Assembly (NCBI GenBank): GCA_004551945.1
Contig: SFPN01000046.1
Span: 1-13,111, forward strand
DNA from: Clostridiales bacterium
GTDB lineage: Bacteria; Bacillota; Clostridia; Oscillospirales; Oscillospiraceae
DNA length: 13,111 nucleotides
Reading direction: 5' to 3'
The position numbers and the translations under genes are program-made. Below, in pieces: positions 13,102-13,111 of this stretch. Under the pieces are notes generated by a model. It was given only the letters and a program-made list of their open reading frames with translations, made no database searches and had not been told where the DNA came from. Position 1 is the first letter of the stretch; each line of letters begins with the position of its first letter.

Positions 13102-13111
13102 ATGGGCAAGA
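13102..13111 (+). CDS. Transposase start, partial (MGK...)
   Basis: Only ATGGGCAAGA is inside the window, identical to the start of the transposase remnant at 3008 and with the same ribosome binding site 7 nt upstream. An IS3-like OrfA is expected. Confidence 0.65.

Larger units (their letters stand above)
13014..13111 (+). mobile_element. Left end of an insertion sequence (continues past the window)
   Basis: The left 98 bp match the inverted left end of the 312-bp element at 2998-3095, starting TGCACCTG. They include the terminal inverted repeat, the 17-bp hairpin (13028-13065) and T-run, TATAAT at 13073-13078, the GGAAAGGAAG ribosome binding site (13085-13094) and the transposase start at 13102. 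Whether it is full length cannot be seen here. Confidence 0.88.

Overview
The window looks like a GC-rich member of the Clostridia, most likely Oscillospiraceae (Flavonifractor/Lawsonibacter/Oscillibacter-like). This is inferred from the ribosomal-protein and housekeeping families, the strong AGGAGG ribosome binding sites, the L10 leader, Mini-RNase III plus RqcH, and a DUF1847 protein; no marker gene fixes the genus. All CDS boundaries were chosen from ribosome binding sites and family lengths.

Layout. (1) 199-2722, + strand: a two-gene operon encoding a radical SAM protein and a tandem flavodoxin-fold/FMN-reductase protein. (2) 2761-3119: a rho-independent terminator split by a 312-bp internally deleted insertion sequence. 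(3) 3146-6893, - strand: the translation/secretion cluster rpmG-secE-nusG-rplK-rplA, followed by rplJ-rplL behind its own promoter and an L10-type attenuating leader. rpmG has a separate 240-nt structured leader with a terminator hairpin. rpoB does not follow rplL. (4) 6991-8934, + strand: ruvX, a uridine phosphorylase and a DUF1847 protein in overlapping, translationally coupled order, ended by a strong terminator. (5) 9021-9656, - strand: a visibly AT-richer gene for an XRE regulator fused to four membrane segments, probably acquired. (6) 9953-12970, + strand: an unrecognised 182-aa protein, then mrnC (Mini-III), rqcH (ribosome-associated quality control) and a small cysteine-rich protein. 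(7) 13014-end: the left end of a second, apparently full-length copy of the same insertion sequence, in the opposite orientation.

The most notable observation is the insertion sequence. Both copies sit inside the stem of an intrinsic terminator, with the element's left end joined 5-6 nt past the hairpin loop. The complete copy of the site (2769-3110) is flanked by a perfect 15-bp direct repeat that contains the hairpin core. The element's left end carries its own 17-bp hairpin followed by a T-run, and the 3' end of its transposase frame folds into a second terminator-like hairpin. This suggests an element that targets terminators and replaces the termination it destroys. The transposase remnant resembles the IS3 family, but a 15-bp target duplication is too long for that family, so the family assignment is open.

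The rest is mainly housekeeping: translation (L33, L11, L1, L10, L7/L12, NusG, Mini-III, RqcH), secretion (SecE), DNA repair (RuvX) and nucleoside salvage (Udp).
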